This document shows positions 1 through 8,711 of a DNA stretch of 64,000 nt, piece by piece. Positions within the stretch are counted from its first letter, which is position 1, and every line of letters begins with the position of its first letter. The translations under genes were made by a program, and so were the position numbers. The notes beneath the pieces are model-generated. The model did not search any database, was not told the DNA's origin, and saw nothing but the letters and a program-made list of their open reading frames with translations. This stretch comes from Pseudooceanicola nanhaiensis (GTDB taxonomy: Bacteria > Pseudomonadota > Alphaproteobacteria > Rhodobacterales > Rhodobacteraceae): assembly GCF_020171315.1 (NCBI RefSeq), contig NZ_JAIUZP010000007.1, positions 124,001 through 188,000 of the forward strand, read 5' to 3'.

Positions 1-36
1 TGGCGCCGGCTGCCGGATCGCGAGGCAGATCGCGCG

Positions 37-104
37 CAACCAAATATCAACCATATTGCCACCTAAAGAATTTGGTTGTGCCCGTGGTTGCAATCTGGTT
101 GCCA
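37..104. promoter_or_regulatory. Operator-like repeats upstream of the amidase operon
   Basis: A 9-bp perfect inverted repeat, CAACCAAAT at 37-45 and ATTTGGTTG at 70-78, is accompanied by further copies of the same core: TCAACCA from 48, and GGTTGC at 86-91 and 98-103. The same TGGTTG/CAACCA core recurs near 4729-4970 and 20307-20605, always beside genes of this cluster. Inference: binding sites for one or both FCD-family GntR regulators (3963-4637 and 20658-21329). Which copies are real operators cannot be decided by eye. Confidence 0.5.
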
Positions 105-132
105 TGAGGAGGACGCGTGCAAGGAGACGGAC

Positions 133-1563
133 ATGGACGGCATCGACTACGACCGGATGGATGGAACCGACATGGCAGAGGCGGTCCGGACGGGCCGGGT
201 CGCGCCGGATACTTTCGTGGTCGAGGCGATTCGGCGGGCCAAGGCGGTGAACGGCCAGCTCAACGCCATGGTGCATGATATTGCCCCGGTCATGCCCGCC
301 TCGCTCGACGGTGCCTTTGCCGGTGTGCCGCTGCCGCTCAAGAACATCGGGGTCTCGGTGAAGGACGCGCCGATCAGTTCGGGCGCGGCGATCTTCAAGG
401 ATGTGGTCAGCCCGGCCGACAACACGATGGCGAAACGCTATCGCGAGGCGGGCCTTGTCTTCATCGGGCGGACCAATACGCCGGAACTGGCGCTCAGTTT
501 CACCAGCGAACCCGCCCTGCATGGCCCGGCCTGCAACCCGTGGGACCTGACCCGTACGCCCGGCGGGTCGTCGGGCGGATCGGCCGCGCTTGTCGCGGCA
601 GGGGTCGTGCCGCTGGCGCAAAGCTCGGACGGGGCAGGCTCCACCCGGGTGCCCTCCGCCCATTGCGGGGTCTTCGGCTTCAAGCCCTCGCGCATCCGCA
701 ACCCTGTCGGCCCGGCCACGGCGGAGGGGATCGCGGGCATGTCCACGCCGCACGCGATCTCGCGCACAGTCCGCGACAACGCCCGGCTGCTCGATGTCTC
801 CTCCGGCCCGGACGTGGGTGATCCCTATGCCGCGCCCGCACCGCTGCGCCCCTATGCGCAGGAGGTGGGCCGCGATCCCGGAAAACTGCGCATCGGGCTG
901 GTGACGGAAGGCCCCGCCGGGGCCCCGCTCGATCCCGTTTGCGTGGCCGCGGCGCGGGAGGTGGCGGACCTGTGCCGCGCGCTTGGCCACGAGGTGATCG
1001 AAACCTCCGATCCCTATGACAACGCCGCGCTGAAGCAGGCATGGCGCGTGATCTCGGGCGTCTCCGTGGCGCGGGGCATCGACGGCTATGCCGCCGCCAA
1101 CAGGATCGCCGACCCGGACGCCCTGCTGGAGCCTGTGAACGCGCTTTGGGTGCAGGAAGGCCGCACGATCAGCGGGGGCGACTACCTCGGCGCGGTGCAG
1201 GCGCTGCACACCACCAGCCGCGCCATGGGCGGCTTTTTCGAGGGGTTCGACATCTACATGTCGCCCACCACGGCAGAACTGGCGCCCAAGCTGGGCAAGC
1301 TGGCGGGCGCGGGCAAGGACCTCGATACCTTCTACGATCTCTTCTGGCAGCACGCGCCGCTGACCGCGGTCTTCAACGCCTCCGGTTGCCCGGCGATGAA
1401 CGTGCCGCTGGTCTGGCACGAGGGCCTGCCCGTGGGCGTGCAGTTCGGTGCGGCCTTCGGGGCGGATGGTCTGCTCTTCGCGCTCGCCGCGCAACTGGAG
1501 GCCGCCGCCCCCTGGGCGCAGCGCCGCCCGTCGGTCTGGGCCGGGGCGGAGGCCATGGCATGA
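133..1563 (+). CDS. Amidase-signature family amidohydrolase (first of a pair)
   Basis: A 476-residue member of the amidase-signature family, which hydrolyses carboxamides through a Ser-cisSer-Lys triad. Visible elements are the catalytic Lys at about residue 70 (VPLPLKNIG), the glycine/serine-rich signature GGSSGGSA at 144-151, and the nucleophile region GAGSTRVPS with Ser about 170. An upstream in-frame ATG at 76 exists, but the ATG at 133 follows a good ribosome site (AAGGAGACGG at 121-130) and is preferred. Its stop overlaps the start of the next amidase by four bases, so the two are translationally coupled. The C-terminal part recalls enzymes acting on cyclic or linear amides such as the nylon cyclic-dimer hydrolase. 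The substrate is unknown; in this catabolic cluster a deamidation or ring-lactam opening step is plausible. Confidence 0.88.
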   Translation: MDGIDYDRMDGTDMAEAVRTGRVAPDTFVVEAIRRAKAVNGQLNAMVHDIAPVMPASLDGAFAGVPLPLKNIGVSVKDAPISSGAAIFKDVVSPADNTMAKRYREAGLVFIGRTNTPELALSFTSEPALHGPACNPWDLTRTPGGSSGGSAALVAAGVVPLAQSSDGAGSTRVPSAHCGVFGFKPSRIRNPVGPATAEGIAGMSTPHAISRTVRDNARLLDVSSGPDVGDPYAAPAPLRPYAQEVGRDPGKLRIGLVTEGPAGAPLDPVCVAAAREVADLCRALGHEVIETSDPYDNAALKQAWRVISGVSVARGIDGYAAANRIADPDALLEPVNALWVQEGRTISGGDYLGAVQALHTTSRAMGGFFEGFDIYMSPTTAELAPKLGKLAGAGKDLDTFYDLFWQHAPLTAVFNASGCPAMNVPLVWHEGLPVGVQFGAAFGADGLLFALAAQLEAAAPWAQRRPSVWAGAEAMA

Positions 1564-2864
1564 CGCTCGACCCAAGGGCCATGACCGCCCGCGGCATCGC
1601 GAAGGCCGTCAATGCGGGTGACGTCACCGCCGTGGCCGTGACCGAGGCCTATCTCGACCGGATCAATGTGCTGGAGGCACAGGTGCAGGCCTTTGCCTAC
1701 CTAGATCCCAAGCGCGCGCTGGACGAAGCCGCCGCCGTCGATGCGGGGGCCAAGGGCGGTTTGCTGTCCGGCGTGCCGCTGGCGGTGAAGGACGTGATCG
1801 ACAGTGCAGACATGCCCACGGCATACGGCTCCGATGCCTATACCGGGTTTCGACCCGGGCGCGACGCCACCTGCATGCACCTCGCCCGGATGGCCGGGGC
1901 CGTGGCGCTTGGCAAGACGGTGACCACGGAATTCGCCACCATGTCGCCCGGTCCCACGCGCAACCCCTTCAACCCCGGGCACACGCCGGGCGGGTCGTCG
2001 TCTGGCTCGGCGGCGGCACTCGGTGCGGCGATGGCCTCGGTGGGTTTCGGCACGCAGACCTCGGGCTCCACCATCCGGCCGTCCGGCTTCTGCGGCGTGG
2101 CCGGGTTCAAGGCCAGCCTCAACCGGATCGACCGCACCGGGGTGAAACCGCTGGGCGAAAGCCTCGACGTGGTGGGGGCCATGGCGCGCGACGTGCGCGA
2201 CGCGGCGCTGCTGGCCGCCGTCATCGCACGGGAGCCGTCGTGGATCGTGCCCGAGGAGACCCCGGACCTGCCCGCCGTGGCGCTCTTCCTGCCGGAGCAG
2301 GAGGGCCCCGCGCTGGAGGCGGGCGGCCAGATGGCGATCGACCGGGTGGCGGCGCTGCTCGCGGCCCCGGTCGCCATGGCGACGCCCGCGTGGTGGGACG
2401 GTCTGGGTCCGGCGCAGGATGCGGTCTTCGGCTGGGAGGCCTCTGCCTCGCTCGCCGTCGAACGTGACCTGAGGGCCGCGGATGTCACTGAAATCACGCG
2501 CGGGTTCATGGCGCGTCAGGCGCTCTCGACGGCAGAGGGCCACCGTGCGGGGTGCGCCGCGCGCGACGCGGCTCTGGCCGATCTCGACAGCCTCTTCGGC
2601 GCGGCGGAGATCCTGATCACCCCGCCTGCCTCGGGGGAGGCGCCCGCGGGGCTCGGCTCCACCGGGAATGCGGCGTTCAACATCCGCTGGACCCTGCTGG
2701 GCACGCCCTCGATCACCGTGCCCGCCGGGCTGGGGCCGACCGGCCTGCCGGTCGCGGTGCAGGTGGTCGCGAGGCCGGGTCAGGATGCGCTTCTGCTGCA
2801 CGCGGCGGCGGCGATCGAGGATGCTTTGCGCAGGGCGGGCCATCCCGCCCGTCCGGAGATCTGA
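1560..2864 (+). CDS. Amidase-signature family amidohydrolase (second of a pair)
   Basis: A 434-residue amidase-signature enzyme, paralogous to its upstream neighbour. The triad elements are Lys at about 77 (VPLAVKDVID), the serine-rich signature GGSSSGSA at about 145-152 and Ser about 170 (QTSGSTIRPSG). The ATG lies inside the stop region of the first amidase (ATGA overlap), so an open extension upstream is out-of-frame read-through and not part of the gene. The pair could act on successive amide intermediates or form a hetero-oligomer. The substrate cannot be read from sequence. A six-base gap separates it from the AbrB-type membrane protein gene, making a three-gene transcription unit. Confidence 0.88.
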   Translation: MTLDPRAMTARGIAKAVNAGDVTAVAVTEAYLDRINVLEAQVQAFAYLDPKRALDEAAAVDAGAKGGLLSGVPLAVKDVIDSADMPTAYGSDAYTGFRPGRDATCMHLARMAGAVALGKTVTTEFATMSPGPTRNPFNPGHTPGGSSSGSAAALGAAMASVGFGTQTSGSTIRPSGFCGVAGFKASLNRIDRTGVKPLGESLDVVGAMARDVRDAALLAAVIAREPSWIVPEETPDLPAVALFLPEQEGPALEAGGQMAIDRVAALLAAPVAMATPAWWDGLGPAQDAVFGWEASASLAVERDLRAADVTEITRGFMARQALSTAEGHRAGCAARDAALADLDSLFGAAEILITPPASGEAPAGLGSTGNAAFNIRWTLLGTPSITVPAGLGPTGLPVAVQVVARPGQDALLLHAAAAIEDALRRAGHPARPEI

Positions 2865-2870
2865 CGCCCG

Positions 2871-3956
2871 ATGGGCTGGTCCGGGGAGGAGGCACGCGAC
2901 CTGCGCCGCCGCAAGCTGCTGCAATGGGCCGCCTGCGTGCTGGGTGCCATCCTTCTGACGGGGGTCTTCCGCCTGCTGCACCTGCCTGCCGCGGCCCTTC
3001 TGGGGCCGGCGATCGCCTCGACCTTCGTGGGCGTGCGGGGTGGGGCCATCCGTGTGCCCAAGCCGCTCCATCAGGGTGGGCAGGGCGTGGCCGGTTGCCT
3101 GATCGCGCAGTATCTCACCACCGACCTCGTCACCCGGATGGGCGGCGACGTCGGGCTGTTCGCGGTCTTCGTCGCGGCGACGCTGGCCATGGCCGTGCTG
3201 ACCGGGCTGCTGGTCGGGCGGCTCTCCTCGGTACCCGAGGAGGAGGCGATCTGGGGGTTCCTGCCCGGCATGGCCGGCGCGATGATCGCCATGTCCGAGG
3301 AGCAGGGCGTCGACAGCCGCTATGTCGCTTTCATGCAGATCACCCGGCTGCTGGTGGTGATCCTGACCACCGGCGCGGCCTCGGCCATCCTGCTCGACAG
3401 CCCGCCCGTGTCGGTGAGCGCGACGGCCGATCCCCTTGGCGGGCCGATGGTCCTGCTGACGCTGCTGGTGGCGGTGGCGGGCTTCCCGGTGCAGCGGTTC
3501 CTGCCGTGGTTTCCCACGCCGAACACGTTGGTGCCCATGGTGCTGGCCGCCGGTCTGAAGGCCGGTTTTGGCATCGCACTGCCGCTGCCCATGTGGTTGC
3601 TGTTGCTGGCGTTCTTCCTGATCGGCTGCGACGTGGGGCTGAAATTCACCCCGGCGCTGATCCGGCACGTGGCCCATTCGCTGCCGGTGCTGATCCTCGC
3701 GTCGCTGGGGCTGATGGCGGCCTGCGCCACCTCGGGCGTCGTGCTGGCCTGGCTGCTGGACGTGCCGCTGCTGACGGCGCTGCTGGCGACGATCCCCGGC
3801 AGCATCGAATCCGTGGCGATCATCGCGATCAACAGCCACGCGGACGTGACCTTCGTCATGACGCTTCAGACGCTGCGGCTCTTCGCGGTGGTCTTCTTCG
3901 GCCCGATGCTGGCGCGGCGCATCTGCCGGCGCATGGCAAGCGCGCCGGGGGAGTGA
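2871..3956 (+). CDS. AbrB-family integral membrane protein
   Basis: A 361-residue polytopic membrane protein with about ten hydrophobic segments and an internal duplication, resembling the Pfam AbrB membrane family (formerly annotated as putative ammonia monooxygenase and often mislabelled as a transcriptional regulator). Recognisable features are LGPAIASTFVGV near residue 45, GFLPGMAGAMIAMSEE near 130 and a matching second half with IPGSIESVAIIAINSHADVTFV near 305-325. The function of the family is not established; transport of a small molecule is the usual guess. It follows the amidases by six bases and is the last gene before a convergent regulator, so it probably serves the same pathway, perhaps moving an amide or its product. 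Confidence 0.75.
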   Translation: MGWSGEEARDLRRRKLLQWAACVLGAILLTGVFRLLHLPAAALLGPAIASTFVGVRGGAIRVPKPLHQGGQGVAGCLIAQYLTTDLVTRMGGDVGLFAVFVAATLAMAVLTGLLVGRLSSVPEEEAIWGFLPGMAGAMIAMSEEQGVDSRYVAFMQITRLLVVILTTGAASAILLDSPPVSVSATADPLGGPMVLLTLLVAVAGFPVQRFLPWFPTPNTLVPMVLAAGLKAGFGIALPLPMWLLLLAFFLIGCDVGLKFTPALIRHVAHSLPVLILASLGLMAACATSGVVLAWLLDVPLLTALLATIPGSIESVAIIAINSHADVTFVMTLQTLRLFAVVFFGPMLARRICRRMASAPGE

Positions 3957-3962
3957 TCTGCC

Positions 3963-4637
3963 TCAGTGCGGCCCCATCAGGACGATCCGGTGGATCGCCA
4001 TCAGGTGCTTGCGCATGGCCTCTTCCGCAAGATCGGGCGCGCGGCTGGCAATCGCCTCGACGATGGCACCGTGTTCGCTGGTGTCCTTGTCGATATCCAG
4101 CGGTTCGGCCTGTTCGCGCGGCATGTTGAGCTTGGCGTCGGCGTCGATCCGGCGCAGCAGCGCATAGAGTTCCGAGGCGAGTGCATTGCCGCTGGCATCG
4201 GCGATCATCCGGTGCAGATCGACGGAGCTGCGCCCACTGGCGATGTCCCGCACGGCCTGCCGCATGTCCTCGATCTTGGCGGGGGTGGCGCGCAGGGCGG
4301 CCAGCCGGGCCAGCGTCGGTTCGATCATCAGGCGCAGCTCAACCACTTCCACCGGGTTGGTGTTGTGGACGAGGTCCGAGACATTGTCGCTTGCGCCGCT
4401 GCGGCGGGCCCGCCGCTTGGGCTGAGGCAGGTCGCCGTTGTCGCGCATCGCCGCAAGGGCGCGCCGGATCTGGTGCCGTTTCACGCCGATCAGCTCCGAG
4501 AGCTTGCGCTCGGCCGGGAGGCGTTTCTCCTGCGCGCGGATTTCCTCGATCTTCTCGACGATCCCGGTCAGGTCGGCGGGGATGTCTTCTGCCGCGGTAA
4601 TTGGCACGTCGAGCTTCTCGACTGGCTTATTCATCAA
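3963..4637 (-). CDS. GntR-family regulator with FCD ligand domain
   Basis: A 224-residue GntR/FadR-type repressor. The N-terminal half carries a winged helix (LPAERKLSELIGVKRHQIRRALAAM), followed by an all-helical FCD domain containing the typical ELRLMIEPTLARLAAL segment, which forms the ligand pocket in this family. It is clearly paralogous to the regulator at 20658-21329: both share a TNPVE motif, the ELRLM helix and a similar recognition helix. It converges on the AbrB-type gene and is divergent from the BMP transporter operon across a 400-base control region full of TGGTTGA-type repeats. Inference: it senses the pathway substrate or an intermediate and controls the two flanking operons. 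Confidence 0.88.
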   Translation of the reverse strand: MMNKPVEKLDVPITAAEDIPADLTGIVEKIEEIRAQEKRLPAERKLSELIGVKRHQIRRALAAMRDNGDLPQPKRRARRSGASDNVSDLVHNTNPVEVVELRLMIEPTLARLAALRATPAKIEDMRQAVRDIASGRSSVDLHRMIADASGNALASELYALLRRIDADAKLNMPREQAEPLDIDKDTSEHGAIVEAIASRAPDLAEEAMRKHLMAIHRIVLMGPH

Positions 4638-4728
4638 AATTCCCTTCTCTTCGCCCGGTCTGCACGAAGGCAGGGCCCGGCGAACGATCTAAAGCGCGCG
4701 AGGCACTAGCACAGGAGTGTAGCGCAAA

Positions 4729-4970
4729 CAACCATTTCGACCAATGGTCATGGTTGACGCACGAATGGCCGAAATTCGAATCGCGAAGTCAGCTTTCCCC
4801 GGACCGCATGCCATGCCGCAGCAATTTCCACCGGACAATTCTGCGCCTGCAAAGACAGAGCGCACAAAACCCGGGCGAAGCCTGCGGCGGGATCGAGAAA
4901 ATCGCAATCTGGCCGGTTTTGGTTGGCCTCAACCATTGCTTTGGTCGCGCGTTGATTGAAGTCTGGTTGA
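4729..4970. promoter_or_regulatory. Divergent control region with nested palindromes
   Basis: The 401-base gap 4638-5038 contains no gene but several copies of the cluster's repeat. CAACCAT at 4729-4735 pairs with ATGGTTG at 4750-4756 and encloses a second palindrome, GACCA-A-TGGTC at 4739-4749. Further on, TGGTTG (4920-4925) pairs with CAACCA (4930-4935), and TGGTTGA recurs at 4964-4970. The region separates the FCD regulator from the importer operon. Inference: operators used for autoregulation and for control of the transport/monooxygenase operon. I cannot place the promoters with confidence. Confidence 0.55.
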
Positions 4971-5038
4971 TACCGGCCGGTTGAGCCTGCGGGCTCCGGA
5001 AGCCGGATCAAAAAACAGAACCGACAGGGGTGTATACC

Positions 5039-6070
5039 ATGATTTTCAACCGTAGCGTCCGGCCCCTGGCCGGCGCGGTGCTCGGCCTTGCGCTGTCCAC
5101 CGGGGCGATGGCCGCAGAGGTCAAGACGATTGCCGTTCTGACGCCCGAACAGGGCACCGACTTCGGCTGGAACCAGCAGGGGATCGAGGGGGCGGAAGCC
5201 GCCGCCGAGGCCACCGGCAAGGAGATCATCGTGGCGCAGGGCCTGGGCTACGGCAACGTCCGCCCGACGCTGCGCGAACTGGCCGAGGACGGTGCGGACC
5301 TGATCATCGCCCATGCCTCCGGCTACACGACCGAAGCCATCGAGGTCGCCAAGGAGATGAACGTGCATGTCGCCGTGGGCGCCACCTCCGAACCGCCGCT
5401 CGTGGGCATGTATGAACTGGCGGGCGAGAAGGGCTCCTTCCTCGCCGGTGTTCTGGCCGCGCGGATGACCAAGACCGGCACCATCGGCATCGTCGTCTCC
5501 TCCGAAAGCCCGAACTGGAACGCCCAGTCGGCCGGCTTTGCACAGGGCGTCAAATCCGTCGCCCCGGAAACCACCCTGCGCTATGCGATCATCGGCCCGG
5601 CCGCCTATGCCGACGTGGCCGGTGCGCGCCGCGTGACCGAAAGCGTCATCGCCTCGGGCGCGGACGTGATCTTCGGCCAGGGCAACGGCTCGTCCTTCGG
5701 CATGATCCAGGCGGTCGAGACGCTGAAGACCCCCGGCGGCGACAAGGTCTGGTTCATCGACGTGATCGGCGACAAGTCCTCGATCGACAAGGGGCACCTG
5801 CTGTCGTCGGTTCTCTGGGACATGGGCCCGGTCTTCACCCAGATGGTGAAGGACATCGAGGCGGACACCTTCGGGACGGCCTCCTATGCGCTCAACCTCG
5901 AGGACGGCAGCCAGCGTCTGCTGAAGACCGACCACATCCCCGAGGATGTCTGGGCCGAACTGGAAGACGTGAAGGCCAAGATCATCTCGGGTGAAATCGA
6001 GGTGGAGATGGTGATCGAACCCGCCGCCACCCGCGCGATGATGTCCGAAACCATCGCCTCCGCCGAATGA
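5039..6070 (+). CDS. BMP-family ABC transporter substrate-binding protein
   Basis: A 343-residue periplasmic binding protein of the basic membrane protein (BMP/PnrA-like) family, whose characterised members bind nucleosides, purines or related heterocycles. A Sec signal peptide is visible (basic start, hydrophobic core, GAMAAEV cleavage region near residue 23), then KTIAVLTPEQGTDFGWNQQG, typical of the family. The ATG at 5039 is chosen over an in-frame GTG at 5030 because AGGGG lies eight bases upstream of it. It begins a tightly packed operon with a two-domain ATPase and two permeases, each junction overlapping by four bases. Ligand unknown; the neighbouring ring-cleavage genes point to a nitrogen heterocycle. 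Confidence 0.9.
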   Translation: MIFNRSVRPLAGAVLGLALSTGAMAAEVKTIAVLTPEQGTDFGWNQQGIEGAEAAAEATGKEIIVAQGLGYGNVRPTLRELAEDGADLIIAHASGYTTEAIEVAKEMNVHVAVGATSEPPLVGMYELAGEKGSFLAGVLAARMTKTGTIGIVVSSESPNWNAQSAGFAQGVKSVAPETTLRYAIIGPAAYADVAGARRVTESVIASGADVIFGQGNGSSFGMIQAVETLKTPGGDKVWFIDVIGDKSSIDKGHLLSSVLWDMGPVFTQMVKDIEADTFGTASYALNLEDGSQRLLKTDHIPEDVWAELEDVKAKIISGEIEVEMVIEPAATRAMMSETIASAE

Positions 6071-7644
6071 CCTACGAGACGGAAATACGCGCGGACCCGG
6101 CAACGGGTCCCGCGCAGCCGCTGGTCGCGCTGGAGGGCGTGACCAAGCGGTTCCCCGGGGTCGTCGCGAATGATGCGGTGACGCTGGAATTCCACCCCGG
6201 CGAGGTCCATGCCCTGCTGGGCGAGAACGGGGCGGGCAAGTCCACACTGATTTCCATGCTGGCGGGTGTCCAGCAACCGGACGAGGGGCGCATCCTGATC
6301 GAGGGCGTGCCGACGAAGATCACCTCGCCCAAACACGCGCTGAGCCTTGGCATCGGCACGGTCTACCAGCACCGGATGCTGGTCCCGACCCTGACCGTGG
6401 CCGAGAACCTTCAGATGGGCGCGCCATGGTATCGCCGGCCGGACCGGGCCGCGATCCGCGAGAAATTCGCCGAAAGCTGCCGTGCCTTCGGCATCGACAT
6501 CGACATCGACCGCGTGGTGGGGGAACTGTCGCTGGGCGAGCAGCAGCAGGTCGAGATCATCCGCGCGCTCTGGCGGGGCGGCAAGCTGCTGGTGCTGGAC
6601 GAGCCCACGGCGATGCTGTCGCCCGCCGGTGTGCGCGAACTGGGCCGGATGATGGGCCGGATGCGCGACGCGGGCGTGTCGATCATCTTCATCACGCACC
6701 ACCTCTCCGAGGCGGTGGAATTCGGCAACCGGGTCTCCGTGCTGCGTTCGGGCCGGGTGGCCGGGGCCATGTCGGCGGACGAGGTCGCAGCCCTCACCCC
6801 CGAGGCAACGCGGGCCCGGATCGTGGACCTGATGTTCGGCGCAGGTGTCGAGGGCGACACCAAGATCGAGCGCCGCGCCCGGCGCGACCATGGCGAGCGC
6901 GCCTTCGAGGTCGTGGGCCTCTCGGGCAAGTCCCAGAAGGGCGACACCGGCTTCTCCGACGTGACCTTCCACGTGCAGGAAGGCGAGATTTTCGGCGTCG
7001 CGGGCGTGGACGGCAACGGGCAGACCCCGCTGGCCGAGGCCATCGCGGGCCAGATCCCCTGTCAGGGCGACGTGCTGCTGGAGGGCCGGGCCCTTGGCCG
7101 CGCCGATGTGGCGAAACGCTACCGGCTGGGCCTGCGCTATGCCACCGATGACCGGCTGGGCGAGGGCACGGTGGCCTCGCTGCCGATCTCGCTCAACATG
7201 GTGCTCAAGCAGATCGGCCGCCCGCCCTACTGGCGCGGCGGGGTGCAGCGCGACGCCCTGATCGACGCCCATGCCGAGAGCCTCTTCGAAGAGTTCGACG
7301 TGCGGGCCCCCTCGATCCACACGCCGATCGGCAAGCTGTCGGGCGGCAACATCCAGAAGGTCCTGCTGGCGCGGGAACTGTCGGGCGCGGCCAAGGTCGT
7401 GGTCTACAACAAGCCCACCCACGGGCTGGACCTCAAGAACATCGAAACCACGCGCCGCCGTATCCGGGACGGCGCGGACAACGGCATCGCCACGGTGCTG
7501 ATCTCCACCGATCTCGAAGAGATCCTGTCCCTCTCGGACCGGATCGGGGTGATGGTGCGCGGTCGCATGGTGGGCGTGGTGCCCAACGGACCTGACGCCC
7601 GCAAGCGCGTCGGCGCGATGATGGCCGGGGAGAGCGAAGAATGA
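6067..7644 (+). CDS. Two-domain ABC transporter ATPase for BMP-type importer
   Basis: A 525-residue protein with two nucleotide-binding domains, as in nucleoside and sugar importers of this class. The first domain is intact: Walker A GENGAGKST at 52-60, signature LSLGEQQQVEI and Walker B LLVLDEPTAML. The second has a Walker A-like GVDGNGQT without the catalytic lysine, a good signature (LSGGNIQKV) and a changed Walker B region (VVYNKPTHGLD) without the acidic residue. Such asymmetry is common in the family, so one site probably hydrolyses ATP and the other is structural. It overlaps the binding-protein gene and the first permease gene by four bases each. Confidence 0.9.
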   Translation: MTYETEIRADPATGPAQPLVALEGVTKRFPGVVANDAVTLEFHPGEVHALLGENGAGKSTLISMLAGVQQPDEGRILIEGVPTKITSPKHALSLGIGTVYQHRMLVPTLTVAENLQMGAPWYRRPDRAAIREKFAESCRAFGIDIDIDRVVGELSLGEQQQVEIIRALWRGGKLLVLDEPTAMLSPAGVRELGRMMGRMRDAGVSIIFITHHLSEAVEFGNRVSVLRSGRVAGAMSADEVAALTPEATRARIVDLMFGAGVEGDTKIERRARRDHGERAFEVVGLSGKSQKGDTGFSDVTFHVQEGEIFGVAGVDGNGQTPLAEAIAGQIPCQGDVLLEGRALGRADVAKRYRLGLRYATDDRLGEGTVASLPISLNMVLKQIGRPPYWRGGVQRDALIDAHAESLFEEFDVRAPSIHTPIGKLSGGNIQKVLLARELSGAAKVVVYNKPTHGLDLKNIETTRRRIRDGADNGIATVLISTDLEEILSLSDRIGVMVRGRMVGVVPNGPDARKRVGAMMAGESEE

Positions 7645-8711
7645 GCGAAATGACGGAGGCCCCCCGCGTGGCCGCGGCCCCGCGGCTGCCCGGCTGGGCC
7701 AAGCCGCTGGCCTTTGCCCTGCTGCCGGTGCTGGCCGCCCTTTTGGCCGGGGCGCTGGTTCTCTGGGCGCTCGGCAGCGATCCCCTGAACTACTACACCT
7801 ACGTGGTCGAACGCGGGCTGCTGCGCACCCGGGGGCTGCAAGCCTCCATCGTGCACATGATCCCGCTGCTGATCCTCGGCACGGCGCTGATCGTCAGCTT
7901 CCGCGCCGGGCTCTGGAACCTCGGCATCGACGGGCAGTACATCCTCGGCACGCTCACCGCGGGCGTGGTCGCGCCCAAGCTGGTGGCCGTGATGCCGGTG
8001 GTGCCCGCGCTCTTCCTCGCGATGCTGGCCGGGGCTGCCGTGGGCGCCCTCTGGGCGCTGCCGCCCGCGCTGCTGCGCGCCAAGCACGGCATCAACGAGG
8101 TGATCTCGGGGCTGATGATGAGCTTCATGGCCACCTCGCTGGCCGCCGCGATCATCAAGCTCTGGGCGAAGGACCCCGCCAGCCTGGAGCCGCAGACCAG
8201 CACGATCCCGGTGGAGCAGCGCCTGCCGCTGCTGCCGGGGACGGACATCAACCTCGGCATCGTCATCGCGCTGGTGGTGACCATCGCCGCGCATCTGGCG
8301 ATCTCGCGCACCTCGGCGGGGCTGAAGCTGCGCATTCTCGGGCTCAATCCGGCGGCGGCGACCCACGCGGGCCTGCCCGCGCCCCGGATGATCGTTCTTG
8401 TGCTCTGCCTCTCCGGGGCCATCGGCGGCTTTGCCGGCGCGGTGGAACTGACCGGCGTGCTGGGCAAGATGCAGGCCAGCTGGAACCCCGCCTACGGCTT
8501 TGCCGTGGTGCCGCTGGTCTTCCTCGCCCGGATGAACGGCTGGGCCATGATCGCCTTCGTCTTCGCCTTCTCAGTGCTCTCAATCGGCGGGGCCTCGGCC
8601 GCCGTCCGGCTGGGCGTGCCGCAGAGTTTCACCATGGTCCTCGTCGGCTTCCTGCTGCTGTTCCTCGCGCTTGCCGAATGGATCGACCAGACCCGGAGGG
8701 AGCAGGCATGA
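7641..8711 (+). CDS. ABC transporter permease (BMP-type importer), subunit 1
   Basis: A 356-residue inner-membrane permease of the branched-chain/sugar permease superfamily, with about ten hydrophobic segments. Family traits are LIVSFRAGLWNLGIDGQY around residue 95, KHGINEVISGLMMSF near 155, and the conserved GLNPAAATHAG segment near 235 that couples to the ATPase. It overlaps the ATPase gene upstream and the second permease downstream by four bases each. Role: one half of the membrane channel for the substrate delivered by the BMP protein. Confidence 0.9.
   Translation: MSEMTEAPRVAAAPRLPGWAKPLAFALLPVLAALLAGALVLWALGSDPLNYYTYVVERGLLRTRGLQASIVHMIPLLILGTALIVSFRAGLWNLGIDGQYILGTLTAGVVAPKLVAVMPVVPALFLAMLAGAAVGALWALPPALLRAKHGINEVISGLMMSFMATSLAAAIIKLWAKDPASLEPQTSTIPVEQRLPLLPGTDINLGIVIALVVTIAAHLAISRTSAGLKLRILGLNPAAATHAGLPAPRMIVLVLCLSGAIGGFAGAVELTGVLGKMQASWNPAYGFAVVPLVFLARMNGWAMIAFVFAFSVLSIGGASAAVRLGVPQSFTMVLVGFLLLFLALAEWIDQTRREQA

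Noticed and set aside
1701-3839. Very long open frame on the minus strand (712 codons) opposite the amidase and AbrB genes
   Set aside because: It is antisense to strongly recognisable proteins, is rich in Arg/His/Gln from high-GC frame bias and shows no domain.
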